A stretch of DNA of 17,566 bases from JAISGQ01 sp045534445 (GCA_045534445.1 JAZSJQ010000014.1:1-17566); one strand, 5' to 3'; counted from the stretch's first letter, positions 1 through 7,612 are shown. The notes: generated by a model from the sequence alone, not told the origin. Numbers and translations are program-made.

Positions 1-198
1 GTTGGTGTGACCTACTTCGCTGTTGCCCATCTGACCGTCGAGGACACCGACATCCATGCGAGAAGCACCGATCTGGGTGCAGGGATTCTCAGCGAAGATC
101 TTATCGAGGTTCGGAGTGGACGCAGCAGTAATAGCATTGCCGTATTCGTCCTTGATGCCGAAACCGTCCATTATGCAAAGTACAAGAGGTTTCTTCAT
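1..198 (-). CDS. gpmI: 2,3-bisphosphoglycerate-independent phosphoglycerate mutase, N-terminal part (runs off left edge)
   Basis: Cytosolic glycolytic enzyme interconverting 3- and 2-phosphoglycerate. Only the first 66 residues are in the window. They start MKKPLVLCIMDGFG and reach GNSEVGHTN, which are the two N-terminal signatures of the alkaline-phosphatase-superfamily mutase. D11 of the DGFG motif is a metal ligand in the family, and S60 of GNSEVGH is the serine that is phosphorylated. The ATG at 198 is preceded by AAGGAG about ten bases upstream. The gene begins 14 bases after the tpiA stop codon, so it is the third gene of a pgk-tpiA-gpmI operon. Dependence on metal and independence of 2,3-bisphosphoglycerate are family knowledge. 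The frame is open to the window edge with no sign of damage. Confidence 0.97.
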   Translation of the reverse strand, partial: MKKPLVLCIMDGFGIKDEYGNAITAASTPNLDKIFAENPCTQIGASRMDVGVLDGQMGNSEVGHTN

Positions 199-212
199 AA
201 TGCTAAAACTCC

Positions 213-980
213 TTATCTGCTTGCAGCCTTGACGATAGCAGCAAACTTTTCAGCAACGAGGGAAGCACCGCCGATGAGACCGCCGTCAACGTCAGCCTGA
301 TCGAGGAGACCCTCAGCGTTAGCGTCGTTCATGGAACCGCCGGACTGAATGGTGAAAGCCTCTGCTGCCTCAGCGGAATAAAGCTCAGCAAGGAGCTCAC
401 GGATGATGCCGCAAACCTCATTAGCCTGCTCATCGGTAGCGGTAAGACCGGTGCCGATAGCCCAGACAGGCTCGTAAGCGATGATAACGTTCTTGAGCTC
501 GTCCTCGGTGATCTGCTCGAAAGCCTTTACTACCTGATGCTTAACGATCTGAGCAGTGATGCCTTCCTGACGCTGCTCGAGAACCTCGCCGACGCAGATG
601 ATGGGCTTAAGACCGTTATCAAGAGCAGCTCTTGCTCTCATAGCAACGGTTTCATCAGTCTCACCGAAGTACTGTCTGCGCTCGGAGTGACCGAGAACAA
701 CGTACTCGACGCCGATGCTCTTGAGCATGGGAGCAGAAATTTCACCGGTGAAAGCACCCTTCTCAGCCCAGTGGCAGTTCTCAGCACCGATCTTGATGTT
801 GGTGCCTTCTGCAGCCTTAAGAGCAGCGTGAAGATCGATAAAAGGTACGCAGCAGATAACGGTGCAGTCAGCGTCCTTTACGAGGGGAGCGATCTCACTT
901 ATAAGAGCAGTGGTCTGCTCGGGGTTGTTGTTCATTTTCCAGTTGCCTGCGATGACAGCAGCGCGCTTAGCTTTGTTCAT
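213..980 (-). CDS. tpiA: Triosephosphate isomerase
   Basis: Cytosolic glycolytic enzyme interconverting dihydroxyacetone phosphate and glyceraldehyde 3-phosphate. The 255-residue product has the usual bacterial length. All key residues are visible: N13 and K15 in AGNWKM, the catalytic base-pair partner H98 in GHSERR, and the catalytic E170 in YEPVWAIGTG. The phosphate-binding loops near the C-terminus appear as SGGSMNDAN and GLIGGASL. An upstream in-frame ATG at 1073 lies inside the pgk end and has no ribosome site. The ATG at 980 was chosen because GGAGGAAA sits just before it and the family start MNKAKRAAVIAGNWK follows. The gene is the middle member of the pgk-tpiA-gpmI operon and is separated from pgk by a 74-base gap containing a strong hairpin. 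Confidence 0.98.
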   Translation of the reverse strand: MNKAKRAAVIAGNWKMNNNPEQTTALISEIAPLVKDADCTVICCVPFIDLHAALKAAEGTNIKIGAENCHWAEKGAFTGEISAPMLKSIGVEYVVLGHSERRQYFGETDETVAMRARAALDNGLKPIICVGEVLEQRQEGITAQIVKHQVVKAFEQITEDELKNVIIAYEPVWAIGTGLTATDEQANEVCGIIRELLAELYSAEAAEAFTIQSGGSMNDANAEGLLDQADVDGGLIGGASLVAEKFAAIVKAASR

Positions 981-1013
981 TTCTGTTTCCTCCAAATTTT
1001 CAAATATCAAATA

Positions 1014-1044
1014 TACGGCGGACGCCGAATAAACGCCCGCCGTA
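1014..1044 (-). promoter_or_regulatory. Hairpin in the pgk-tpiA intergenic gap
   Basis: ACGGCGGACG (1015-1024, plus strand) and CGCCCGCCGT (1034-1043) form a 10-bp stem with one G-T wobble and a 9-base loop. In the transcript the stem is followed by ATATTTGATATTT rather than a clean U run, so full termination is unlikely. A transcript-processing or partial attenuation site that sets the pgk:tpiA ratio is an inference. Confidence 0.6.
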
Positions 1045-1054
1045 CAAAGTTTAA

Positions 1055-2248
1055 TTATTTCTCGTTGAGGCAAGCGATGCCGGGGAGCTCAAGACCTTCG
1101 AGGAATTCGAGGGAAGCGCCGCCGCCGGTGGAGATGTGGGTCATCTTTTCAGCGAAGCCGAGCTTCTCGCAAGCTGCAGCGGAGTCACCGCCGCCGATGA
1201 TGGAAACTGCGCCGCTCTCAGCAACAGCAGTAGCAACAGCGATGGTGCCGTTAGCGAAGTTCTTCCACTCGGAAACGCCCATAGGTCCGTTCCATACAAC
1301 GGTGCCTGCACCCTTGATAGCCTCAGCAAACTTAGCAGAGGTCTTGGGACCGATATCGAGACCCTGCCAACCGGTAGGAATCTTGTCAGAATCAACGGTC
1401 TGATAATCAGCATCGGGATCGAAAGCGGTAGCAACAACATTATCGTGGGGGATAAGGAAGTTGACGTTCTTCTCCTTAGCCTTAGCCATCATGTCCTTAG
1501 CGAGCTCGACCTTGTCGTCCTCGCAGATGGAATCACCGATGGAATAGCCGAGAGCCTTCATGAAGGTGTAAGCCATGCCGCCGCCGATGATGATGGTGTC
1601 AACCTTCTCGAGGAGGTTGTTGATAACACCGATCTTATCGGAAACCTTAGCACCGCCGAGGATAGCAACGAAGGGACGAGCAGGATCAGCAAGAGCCTTG
1701 CCCATGATGGAGATTTCCTTCTGGATGAGATAGCCGCATACAGCGGGGAGATAATCAGCAACACCTGCGGTAGAAGCATGAGCTCTGTGAGCGGTGCCGA
1801 AAGCATCGTTTACATAGATCTCTGCAAGGGAAGCAAGTGCCTTAGCGAAATCGGGATCGTTCTTCTCTTCTTCCTTGTGGAAGCGGACGTTCTCGATCAT
1901 AACAGCCTTGCCCTCTTCGACCTGGGCAGCAAGAGCCTTGGCGCTGTCGCCGATAACGTCAGAGGCGATCTTTACCTCGAAGCCGAGCTGCTCGGTAAGA
2001 TATGCAGCAACGGGAGCGAGGGAATACTTCATATTGAACTCACCCTTGGGACGACCGAGGTGAGAGCAAAGGATAACCTTAGCATTGTTCTCGAGGAGAT
2101 AGCGGATAGTCTTGAGAGCTTCATCGATTCTCTTGGTATCAGAGATGTTGCCCTCGCCGTCAAAGGGAACGTTGAAGTCGCAGCGGACTAAAACCTTCTT
2201 ACCGGCTACGTCGATATCTTCGACGCTCTTCTTGTTGAGATAGTTCAT
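1055..2248 (-). CDS. pgk: Phosphoglycerate kinase
   Basis: Cytosolic glycolytic enzyme making ATP and 3-phosphoglycerate from 1,3-bisphosphoglycerate and ADP. The product is 397 residues, the normal length. The N-domain substrate site is seen as VRCDFNVP (R22, D24, N26), R40 in DTKRI, SHLGRPKG (H63, R66) and NDAFGTAHRAHAS. The nucleotide-binding C-domain shows GGAKVSDKI, VWNGPMGVSE, IIGGGDSAAA and STGGGASLEFLEG. The ATG at 2248 is preceded by AAAGGAAG. An alternative ATG at 2281 lacks a ribosome site and would add 11 residues that do not look like the family. It is the first gene of the minus-strand glycolytic operon and has its own promoter. No gapdh is adjacent, unlike in many Firmicutes. 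Confidence 0.98.
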   Translation of the reverse strand: MNYLNKKSVEDIDVAGKKVLVRCDFNVPFDGEGNISDTKRIDEALKTIRYLLENNAKVILCSHLGRPKGEFNMKYSLAPVAAYLTEQLGFEVKIASDVIGDSAKALAAQVEEGKAVMIENVRFHKEEEKNDPDFAKALASLAEIYVNDAFGTAHRAHASTAGVADYLPAVCGYLIQKEISIMGKALADPARPFVAILGGAKVSDKIGVINNLLEKVDTIIIGGGMAYTFMKALGYSIGDSICEDDKVELAKDMMAKAKEKNVNFLIPHDNVVATAFDPDADYQTVDSDKIPTGWQGLDIGPKTSAKFAEAIKGAGTVVWNGPMGVSEWKNFANGTIAVATAVAESGAVSIIGGGDSAAACEKLGFAEKMTHISTGGGASLEFLEGLELPGIACLNEK

Positions 2249-2334
2249 GTCAAAAAGCTTCCTTTCTTTTGTGAGTAACATAAGTTAATCACCGACAATA
2301 TCAGGCGGTTTGCATTGCACCGCACATCGTTAAG

Positions 2335-2363
2335 ATTGTAACATAATCCATAAAGAAATACAA
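2335..2363 (-). promoter_or_regulatory. Sigma-A-type promoter of the pgk operon
   Basis: On the minus strand TTGTAT (2358-2363) is followed after exactly 17 bases by TACAAT (2335-2340). A TG dinucleotide one base upstream of the -10 makes it an extended -10. The predicted leader to the pgk start is about 80 bases. Confidence 0.7.
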
Positions 2364-2420
2364 GTATAATTATTGTCACTGCAAGGCGCATATACTCGAA
2401 AAAAACAGTGTAATTTGTAT

Positions 2421-2454
2421 AAAAAGAACAGGCAGGAGAATTTCCTGCCTGTTC
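2421..2454 (-). terminator. Rho-independent terminator of the small membrane-protein gene
   Basis: A perfect 12-bp stem, GAACAGGCAGGA (2426-2437) with TCCTGCCTGTTC (2443-2454), has a 5-base loop. On the minus strand it is followed by TTTTTAT. It begins 12 bases after the stop codon at 2467 and separates this gene from the pgk promoter. Confidence 0.93.
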
Positions 2455-2466
2455 GTCACTTTTTGG

Positions 2467-2889
2467 TTATCTGAGATTAAGGGTCTTGCCGTCTTTCATG
2501 ATCTCGTTCATGCGAGCATCAAGAAGCTCTCTTGAATAGATATAGCGAACAGCCTCGACGGTAGCGGGGCGGGTGCTGATGATCTCACGACCGGTGGAAT
2601 CAACATCGTAGAATTCCTCAACGCCGTTGGGATCGAGGGTGAGAAGGGTGGTGTAAACACCGTCAAGAAGCTCCTTCTCTCTGAGAGCGGTGAGCTCTTC
2701 TACAGTGATGCCGAGGTAATCAGCAGTATCAAAATCGTTGAAATACTTCATTTCGGGCTGACGGAGAACGGGCTCGTCGGAGCTCTTGTTCTTACCGGAA
2801 ACGGTAACTGCACCTGCAATGATGAAAGCAGAGATAAGGGTCAGAAGACCGAGAATAAGCATACCGATGATAAAAGAAACTGTAGACAT
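2467..2889 (-). CDS. Small single-pass membrane protein of unknown function
   Basis: I do not recognise this 140-residue protein. Residues 5-33 form one strongly hydrophobic segment with no signal-peptidase-like cleavage site, so an N-terminal anchor with a cytoplasmic or external soluble C-terminal part is likely. After a short polar linker, the segment FDTADYLGITVEELTALREKEL resembles the helix-turn-helix of excisionase/MerR-type proteins in spacing and hydrophobic pattern, but this is only a resemblance. The rest is acidic and contains VDSTGREIISTR. The ATG at 2889 follows GGAGGAAAT. The ATG at 2913 would add eight residues and has no ribosome site. The gene stands alone, with its own promoter (2978-3005) and a strong terminator. 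Confidence 0.85.
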   Translation of the reverse strand: MSTVSFIIGMLILGLLTLISAFIIAGAVTVSGKNKSSDEPVLRQPEMKYFNDFDTADYLGITVEELTALREKELLDGVYTTLLTLDPNGVEEFYDVDSTGREIISTRPATVEAVRYIYSRELLDARMNEIMKDGKTLNLR

Positions 2890-2907
2890 AATATTTCCTC
2901 CATATTG

Positions 2908-2920
2908 CGGCATAATGCCG
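2908..2920 (-). promoter_or_regulatory. Palindrome in the leader of the small membrane-protein gene
   Basis: CGGCATAATGCCG is a perfect 6-bp inverted repeat around one base. It lies directly before the ribosome site of the gene starting at 2889 and inside its transcribed leader. It could be an operator or an RNA hairpin that limits ribosome access. No regulator is identified. Confidence 0.4.
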
Positions 2921-2977
2921 ATATTATTCTGGGTAAGTACCTGTGTACCGACAAAATAATCGGCACATACTTTATTT

Positions 2978-3005
2978 ATTTTACCATGCTCTGCGAATCT
3001 GTCAA
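2978..3005 (-). promoter_or_regulatory. Sigma-A-type promoter of the small membrane-protein gene
   Basis: On the minus strand the consensus -35 TTGACA (3000-3005) is followed after 16 bases by TAAAAT (2978-2983). It lies immediately after the DUF5662 gene. I see no terminator between that gene and this promoter, so some readthrough from the phosphate cluster is possible. Confidence 0.7.
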
Positions 3006-3020
3006 TAGATTTATCGCATT

Positions 3021-3548
3021 TTAGTGTATTTTAAGCTCTCTTATGTACTTGAAAGTTGCCTTTTCTCCCTTTTCAGAAAGCATTGTAAGAAGTGATTCTA
3101 AAAGCTCGCTTGTGGCAGGATGAATTACTCTGCGCGGCTTTCCTCTGAGAAAATAATCAAGAGGCATGGTCTCGTTGTAATTCTTGCCGTTATATATCTT
3201 GCTGGCGGCAACTCGGTCACAGAACATTTCCTTTACAAATCTGAGGGGCATTTCAACAGGAGACATCAGCTTTGTCTGAGGATTATAGTCCGTCCAGTAC
3301 TCAAAGTGATGGCGGTTTCTGCCCTTGTGATGCATCCATGCGAGGGAATAGCCGTTCTGTTCGCGCTCCATCTCGTTGGGGCTTCGGGTGCCCTGATAAA
3401 ATCTGACACCCTCGCGGAATTCGGTGAGAGAATACTTTGAAAGGTCGTGAAACAGCCCCTGCCAGCCGATGCCTGCCTTGAAGCAGTGGGCAATGACGCG
3501 GTGCCGATGTTTTGTTATGGTGTGAAAATGTCTGAATGCTTTGAGCAT
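3021..3548 (-). CDS. DUF5662 family protein
   Basis: A 175-residue soluble protein matching, from memory, the DUF5662 family of Firmicutes, whose function is not established. It is rich in histidine: HFHTITKHRHRVIAHCF near the N-terminus, HDLSKYSLTEF at about 42-52, MHHKGRNRHHFEYW at about 80-93, and a C-terminal region with MPLDYFL. The spaced His/Asp pattern suggests a metal-binding helical protein, but no reaction can be assigned. The ATG at 3548 follows GGAGG, which lies in the 13-base gap after the histidine kinase stop, so the two genes are almost certainly co-transcribed and perhaps translationally coupled. An earlier in-frame ATG at 3575 lies inside the kinase gene and lacks a ribosome site. 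Its position at the end of the phosphate cluster is the only functional hint. Confidence 0.88.
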   Translation of the reverse strand: MLKAFRHFHTITKHRHRVIAHCFKAGIGWQGLFHDLSKYSLTEFREGVRFYQGTRSPNEMEREQNGYSLAWMHHKGRNRHHFEYWTDYNPQTKLMSPVEMPLRFVKEMFCDRVAASKIYNGKNYNETMPLDYFLRGKPRRVIHPATSELLESLLTMLSEKGEKATFKYIRELKIH

Positions 3549-3561
3549 ATACCGTCCTCCG

Positions 3562-4902
3562 TTATGGGAATACAACGATCACTTTTGTGCCGATTCCCAC
3601 TTCACTTTCGATTGAAATATCAGCCTTGTGATAGGCGACCGCGTGCTTTACGATGGAAAGCCCGAGTCCCGTACCGCCGATAGCCTTTGAGCGGCTTTTG
3701 TCAACGCGGTAGAATCTTTCAAAAACTCTTCCTATCTGATCCTGAGGGATACCGATACCTGTATCGGATATCTCAAGCACAGGGTGGGAATTGACCGTGC
3801 TTACGGATACAGTGACACTGCCGCCGTCTTTGTTGTATTTTACAGCATTGTCGGCAAGGTTGTAAACAAGATCTTCGAGAAAACCCTCAGAACCGCGGAC
3901 GATTGCAGATTCACCGATGAGTGAGAAGGAGATATTCCTGCTTTTTGCCACATGGGAAAGGCGTGAGATAACAGATTCAGAAAGCTTATAGAGATCAATG
4001 TCGGTGTTATCCTCAGCCAGCTTGCCTTCATCTATCTGCGATATTCTCAGAATGTCCTGAACAAGGGAGATGAGCCTGCCTGATTCATCAAAGATCATTC
4101 TGCCGAAATTGGCGGTGTCCTCAGGCTTTACCATGCCGCTTTTGAGCATTTCAGCCGCCCCGTGGATAGAGGTGAGAGGAGTCTTGAGCTCATGTGAGAT
4201 GTTTGAGGAAAATTCACGCCTCATTGCCTCACGCTCGGCGCGCTCGGTTACATCAAGGACAATGGCGACCGCGGCGCCGTAGGAGCTGCTTCTGGCAGGA
4301 CTTGCAAAAATTCTGTAATGCCTGTTGCCAAGCTGAAATTCGCGTTCGCAGGAATGCCCTTTGGCGGCGTAGCTTATGGCAGAAAATGCCTCCTCGCAGG
4401 AAGCGATGCCGCGCTGGGGATCGTTGAAGCCGAAAATTTCATAAGCCGCACTGTTATAGGAGATAACACGCAGGTCACTGTCCACGATAATAAAGCCCTC
4501 GCTCATGCCTTCGGTTATGGAATGGAACTCATCGTGACGTCTTGTAAGCTCGGTCATCTGATCTCTGATGAGGGTGTTCTGACGGCGCAATCTGGTGATA
4601 AGGGGTTCAAGCTCAGGGAATTCCGATGCCTGCCCGGGAGAGGATACAGACAGATCGTTGAGTCTCTGCATAGCCTTTTTCGACATATTTCCGGCGATAA
4701 CGGCAGCAACAGCTGTGATAACTATCAGAAGCAGCACGACTATATGGGCTGCAATGGCAAAAAGCTCCCAGAAATTATCGGGAGCTTCTGTATTGTTGCC
4801 GCGTGAAAAGAAGACAAAGTAAGCTGCAATGAAAGATACAGAGCAGAGTGCAAGGGTAATGAGCGAAGCCAGTAATATGCACTTGAAAAGCCGCTTTGTC
4901 AT
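3562..4902 (-). CDS. phoR: PhoR-like sensor histidine kinase
   Basis: A 446-residue membrane histidine kinase, probably controlling the response regulator at 6801-7466. Two membrane segments (about 9-32 and 47-71) enclose a loop of only about 15 residues. A linker or short HAMP-like stretch follows, then a PAS domain (about 125-218, TEGMSEGFIIVDSDLRVISYN). The H-box is SSNISHELKTPLTSI with phospho-acceptor H237. The ATPase part has N-box N352 (NLADNAVKYN), D380-x-G-x-G (SDTGIGI), FERFYRVDKSRS and GGTGLGLSIVK. Everything needed for catalysis is present. It starts 15 bases after the transporter stop, so it belongs to the same operon. The near absence of an external domain resembles PhoR proteins that sense phosphate through a transporter/PhoU partner. 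The Pho assignment rests on context and family similarity. Confidence 0.93.
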   Translation of the reverse strand: MTKRLFKCILLASLITLALCSVSFIAAYFVFFSRGNNTEAPDNFWELFAIAAHIVVLLLIVITAVAAVIAGNMSKKAMQRLNDLSVSSPGQASEFPELEPLITRLRRQNTLIRDQMTELTRRHDEFHSITEGMSEGFIIVDSDLRVISYNSAAYEIFGFNDPQRGIASCEEAFSAISYAAKGHSCEREFQLGNRHYRIFASPARSSSYGAAVAIVLDVTERAEREAMRREFSSNISHELKTPLTSIHGAAEMLKSGMVKPEDTANFGRMIFDESGRLISLVQDILRISQIDEGKLAEDNTDIDLYKLSESVISRLSHVAKSRNISFSLIGESAIVRGSEGFLEDLVYNLADNAVKYNKDGGSVTVSVSTVNSHPVLEISDTGIGIPQDQIGRVFERFYRVDKSRSKAIGGTGLGLSIVKHAVAYHKADISIESEVGIGTKVIVVFP

Positions 4903-4917
4903 TTTACCACGTCCTGT

Positions 4918-6681
4918 TTATTTATCGGAAAGCGCGTACTTCATGCTGAAGAGCTGGAAGTTGTTGTTGAAGTCGTCAACGGAACCGTCCTTGAGGTTTT
5001 CAAGATATTCGTGCATACCAAGGCGCTCCTGATCGATCTCAAGGAGGCAGGCAGCGATGTTGGAGCAGTGATCCGCAACTCTCTCAAGATTTACAACAAG
5101 GTCGGAATAAACGAAGCCAAGCTCAATGGTGCATTCGTTCTTCTGAAGTCTCTGAGTATGTCTGCGGCGCATTTCCTTCTTGAGATTGTCAATGACCTCC
5201 TCAAGGGGCTCGACCAGCACTGCGGAATCGAGATTGCCTTCATCAAATGCCACAAGAGCGAGGTCAAGTATCTCGGTAACAGCACCGATGAGAATATTCA
5301 TTTCCTGCTTGGCTTCTTCGGAGAAGGAAAGCTTCTTGTCGTGAATTTCCTCAGCAGATTCAACAATATTTACAGCGTGGTCGGAAATACGCTCAAAGTC
5401 ACCGATAAGGTGGAGGAGCTTGGTTGCCTCCTCACTGTCGGAAAGGTTCATTTCCTGGCTGCTGAGCTTTACAAGATAAGAGCCCAGCATATCCTCGTAC
5501 TTATCGACCTCGGTTTCCTGATCGCGGATAAGCTCGCAGGTCTTTTCATTGTATTCACTGATAAGAGCAAAGGAGGTTTTGAGTGACTCGACAGCGACCT
5601 TTGCCATGGAAGCTGTGACAACGCGGCAGCGCTCAACAGCAACAGAGGGAGTGGCGAGAAGTCTGTCATCAAGAAGCTCAATCTGCTTGTCCTTCTTGTC
5701 GGGAACGAGCTTGCAGGCAAGCTTTGTGAGATGCTTGGAGAAGGGAGTGATAAGAGCAAGAGCGATAATTTTGAAGCCGGTGTGGGCGATCGCTATGCCG
5801 ACAGGAGAGGCAGCTTCCTGAAGAATAGGCATATGCTCTCCGAAAAGTCCGACGACCAGATAGAATACAGGCAGGAGAATGAGAGTTGCAATTACGTTGA
5901 AAAGAAGGTGGATAGTGGAAGCACGCTTTGCATTGGGGGTAGCACCGATGGAGGAGATAGCTGCGCTTACACAGGTTCCTATATTCTGACCCATGATAAT
6001 GGGAACCGCAACATAATAGGGGACAAGACCCTGAAGGGCAAGTGCCTGAAGAATACCGACAGAAGCGGAGGAGGACTGGATCACAGCAGTGAAAACAGTA
6101 CCCACGAGCACGCCGAGGATAGGCTGATCGCCGAACATGGTGAGAACGCTGGTGAAAGCTTCATTTTCCTTGAGCCCCGAAACGGAGCCTGACATGGTCT
6201 CCATACCGAACATGAGTACTGCAAAGCCAAGGAGAACCATACCCATATCCTTTGTCTTCTGCTTCTTCATGAACATAAACATGATTATGCCGATGAATGC
6301 AAGCACAGGGGTAAAGGTATCGGGCTTGAAGAGCTGGAGCCATGCAGGAGCCTCCTCACCTATACTGGTAAGGCTCAGAAGCCATGCGGTAACAGATGTA
6401 CCGAGGTTTGCGCCGTAAATGACACCGGCAGCCTGAGAAAGGGTCATTACACCGGAGTTTACGAAGCCGACCACCATAACGGTGGAAGCGGAGGAGGACT
6501 GAATGATAAGGGTCACAATAAGACCCAGCAAAAAGCCCTTGACAGGGTTTGTGGTGAGCTTGCTGAGAATGGTTTTGAGCTGATTGCCTGCACGCTTTTC
6601 GAGAGCATTGCCCATAAGGGTCATACCAAAAAGGAACATGGCAAGACCGCTGAGCAGCTCAAGGACATCTTTCCAACCCAT
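4918..6681 (-). CDS. Na+/phosphate cotransporter with C-terminal PhoU domain
   Basis: A 587-residue NptA/PNaS-type transporter that imports inorganic phosphate with sodium. The membrane part (about 1-320) carries the two inverted Na_Pi_cotrans repeats, each with its hallmark QSSSAS motif (residues 61-66 and 202-207), and GANLGTS / GQNIGTC motifs at about 90-96 and 231-237. The C-terminal part (about 345-550) is a cytoplasmic PhoU-like helical domain with two metal-site motifs, DFERISDHAVNI (428-439) and NLERVADHCSNI (531-542). The ATG at 6681 follows TGAGGT. It lies between the response regulator and the kinase genes. The TTTAACA array upstream suggests direct PhoP-type induction under phosphate limitation. 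No Pst-type ABC transporter or stand-alone phoU is in the window. Confidence 0.95.
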   Translation of the reverse strand: MGWKDVLELLSGLAMFLFGMTLMGNALEKRAGNQLKTILSKLTTNPVKGFLLGLIVTLIIQSSSASTVMVVGFVNSGVMTLSQAAGVIYGANLGTSVTAWLLSLTSIGEEAPAWLQLFKPDTFTPVLAFIGIIMFMFMKKQKTKDMGMVLLGFAVLMFGMETMSGSVSGLKENEAFTSVLTMFGDQPILGVLVGTVFTAVIQSSSASVGILQALALQGLVPYYVAVPIIMGQNIGTCVSAAISSIGATPNAKRASTIHLLFNVIATLILLPVFYLVVGLFGEHMPILQEAASPVGIAIAHTGFKIIALALITPFSKHLTKLACKLVPDKKDKQIELLDDRLLATPSVAVERCRVVTASMAKVAVESLKTSFALISEYNEKTCELIRDQETEVDKYEDMLGSYLVKLSSQEMNLSDSEEATKLLHLIGDFERISDHAVNIVESAEEIHDKKLSFSEEAKQEMNILIGAVTEILDLALVAFDEGNLDSAVLVEPLEEVIDNLKKEMRRRHTQRLQKNECTIELGFVYSDLVVNLERVADHCSNIAACLLEIDQERLGMHEYLENLKDGSVDDFNNNFQLFSMKYALSDK

Positions 6682-6728
6682 AGAATTACCTCACATATCT
6701 TAAAAAATTTCAAAATTCTGCGTTTATC

Positions 6729-6794
6729 AACATAACGATACAGTGTTAAATGCTGATTGGGTGAATGTTAAATCTATGTTAAATCTGCGTGAAG
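6729..6794 (-). promoter_or_regulatory. PhoP-type box array and promoter before the Na+/phosphate cotransporter
   Basis: On the minus strand TTTAACA occurs three times, at 6777-6783, 6766-6772 and 6744-6750. The starts are 11 and 22 bp apart, so all three are on the same DNA face. The skipped slot (6755-6761) is degenerate, and a weaker CTTCACG fills the next upstream slot (6788-6794). Nine bases after the last box comes TATGTT (6729-6734), a plausible -10, with no recognisable -35. In Bacillus, PhoP binds TTAACA-type direct repeats with an 11-bp period at activator-dependent promoters. The match here is by pattern only. Confidence 0.7.
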
Positions 6795-6800
6795 TTCAGA

Positions 6801-7466
6801 TCACATAAGCTTATAGCCCACGCCTCGGACGGTATCGATAAGGGAGCCCGCGTCGCCCAGCTTCTGACGCAGGGTACGGACGTGAACGTCAACAGTGCGG
6901 TTTTCGCCGTCATAATCGTAGCCCCAGATATTTTCGAGTATCACATCTCTGGTCATGACCTTGCCGGAATTCTTGGCAAGCAGAAGAAGAAGCTCAAACT
7001 CCTTGAGGGTCAGAACGATGCTTTCGCTTCCGACATGGACGGTGTGAGCCTTTTCGTCGATCGAAAGCTCTCCGAAGGAAAGGACATGACTTTCTTCGGT
7101 CTTTGCAGAGCGGCGCATAAGAGCCTTTATTCTTGCAATAAGCTCCATGATGCCGAAGGGCTTTGAGATATAATCGTCTGCGCCTGCATCAAGTCCGATG
7201 ACCTTGTCATATTCAGAATCCTTGGCTGTGAGCATGATGATGGGGAGCTTAGAGGTCTCGCGTTTTGCACGGAGCTTTTTAAGAACCTCTATGCCGTCCT
7301 CCTCGGGGAGCATTATATCAAGAAGAAAAAGATCGGGTCTTTCACCTTCGAGGGCAGCCCAAAGCTCGGAGGGACGGGAAAATCCGCGTACTTCAAATTC
7401 AGAAGCATTAAGGGCATATACAACAAAATTGCGGATGCTGTCGTCATCCTCAAGAATAAAGATCAT
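6801..7466 (-). CDS. phoP: PhoB/PhoP-like response regulator, OmpR family
   Basis: A 221-residue two-domain response regulator. The receiver domain (1-115) has the acidic pocket EDDD (6-9), phospho-acceptor D50 (LFLLDIMLP), T80 (IIMLTAKD) and K102 (YISKPF). The DNA-binding domain (about 127-221) is an OmpR-type winged helix ending in the family signature VDVHVRTLRQKLGD and IDTVRGVGYKLM. It is the usual length. The ATG at 7466 is preceded by GGAGGTG. It heads the minus-strand phosphate cluster (regulator, transporter, kinase, DUF5662). The partner kinase is at 3562-4902. The 118-base gap to the transporter holds the presumed binding array for this protein, so it probably regulates the downstream genes separately from its own promoter. 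The symbol is an inference from that context. Confidence 0.93.
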   Translation of the reverse strand: MIFILEDDDSIRNFVVYALNASEFEVRGFSRPSELWAALEGERPDLFLLDIMLPEEDGIEVLKKLRAKRETSKLPIIMLTAKDSEYDKVIGLDAGADDYISKPFGIMELIARIKALMRRSAKTEESHVLSFGELSIDEKAHTVHVGSESIVLTLKEFELLLLLAKNSGKVMTRDVILENIWGYDYDGENRTVDVHVRTLRQKLGDAGSLIDTVRGVGYKLM

Positions 7467-7573
7467 ATATTACACCTCCATATTACATTTTAGAGGGAAA
7501 CGGGGAAAAAATCAATATATCAAATGTCGGCTTTAATGACAGAATGTTCCGAAAGTTTTGGATATGTTTTACT

Positions 7574-7603
7574 TTACATAAAAATGGTTACAAAATGTTT
7601 ACA
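7574..7603 (+). promoter_or_regulatory. Weak TTACA repeats between the response regulator and NlpC/SH3 genes
   Basis: TTACA occurs at 7574-7578, 7588-7592 and 7599-7603. Only the last two are in 11-bp phase. They end ten bases before the -35 of the plus-strand gene. They could be a minimal PhoP site acting on either divergent gene, but A/T-rich chance matches are also likely. Confidence 0.25.
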
Positions 7604-7612
7604 ACGCAAATG

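Noticed and set aside
537..1403. Plus-strand open frame (288 codons) across tpiA and pgk
   Set aside because: It crosses two real genes and their gap in antisense; composition is a shadow of those codons.
1136..2191. Long plus-strand open frame (351 codons) antisense to pgk
   Set aside because: It mirrors the pgk reading frame, has no ribosome site or recognisable motif, and pgk is certain.
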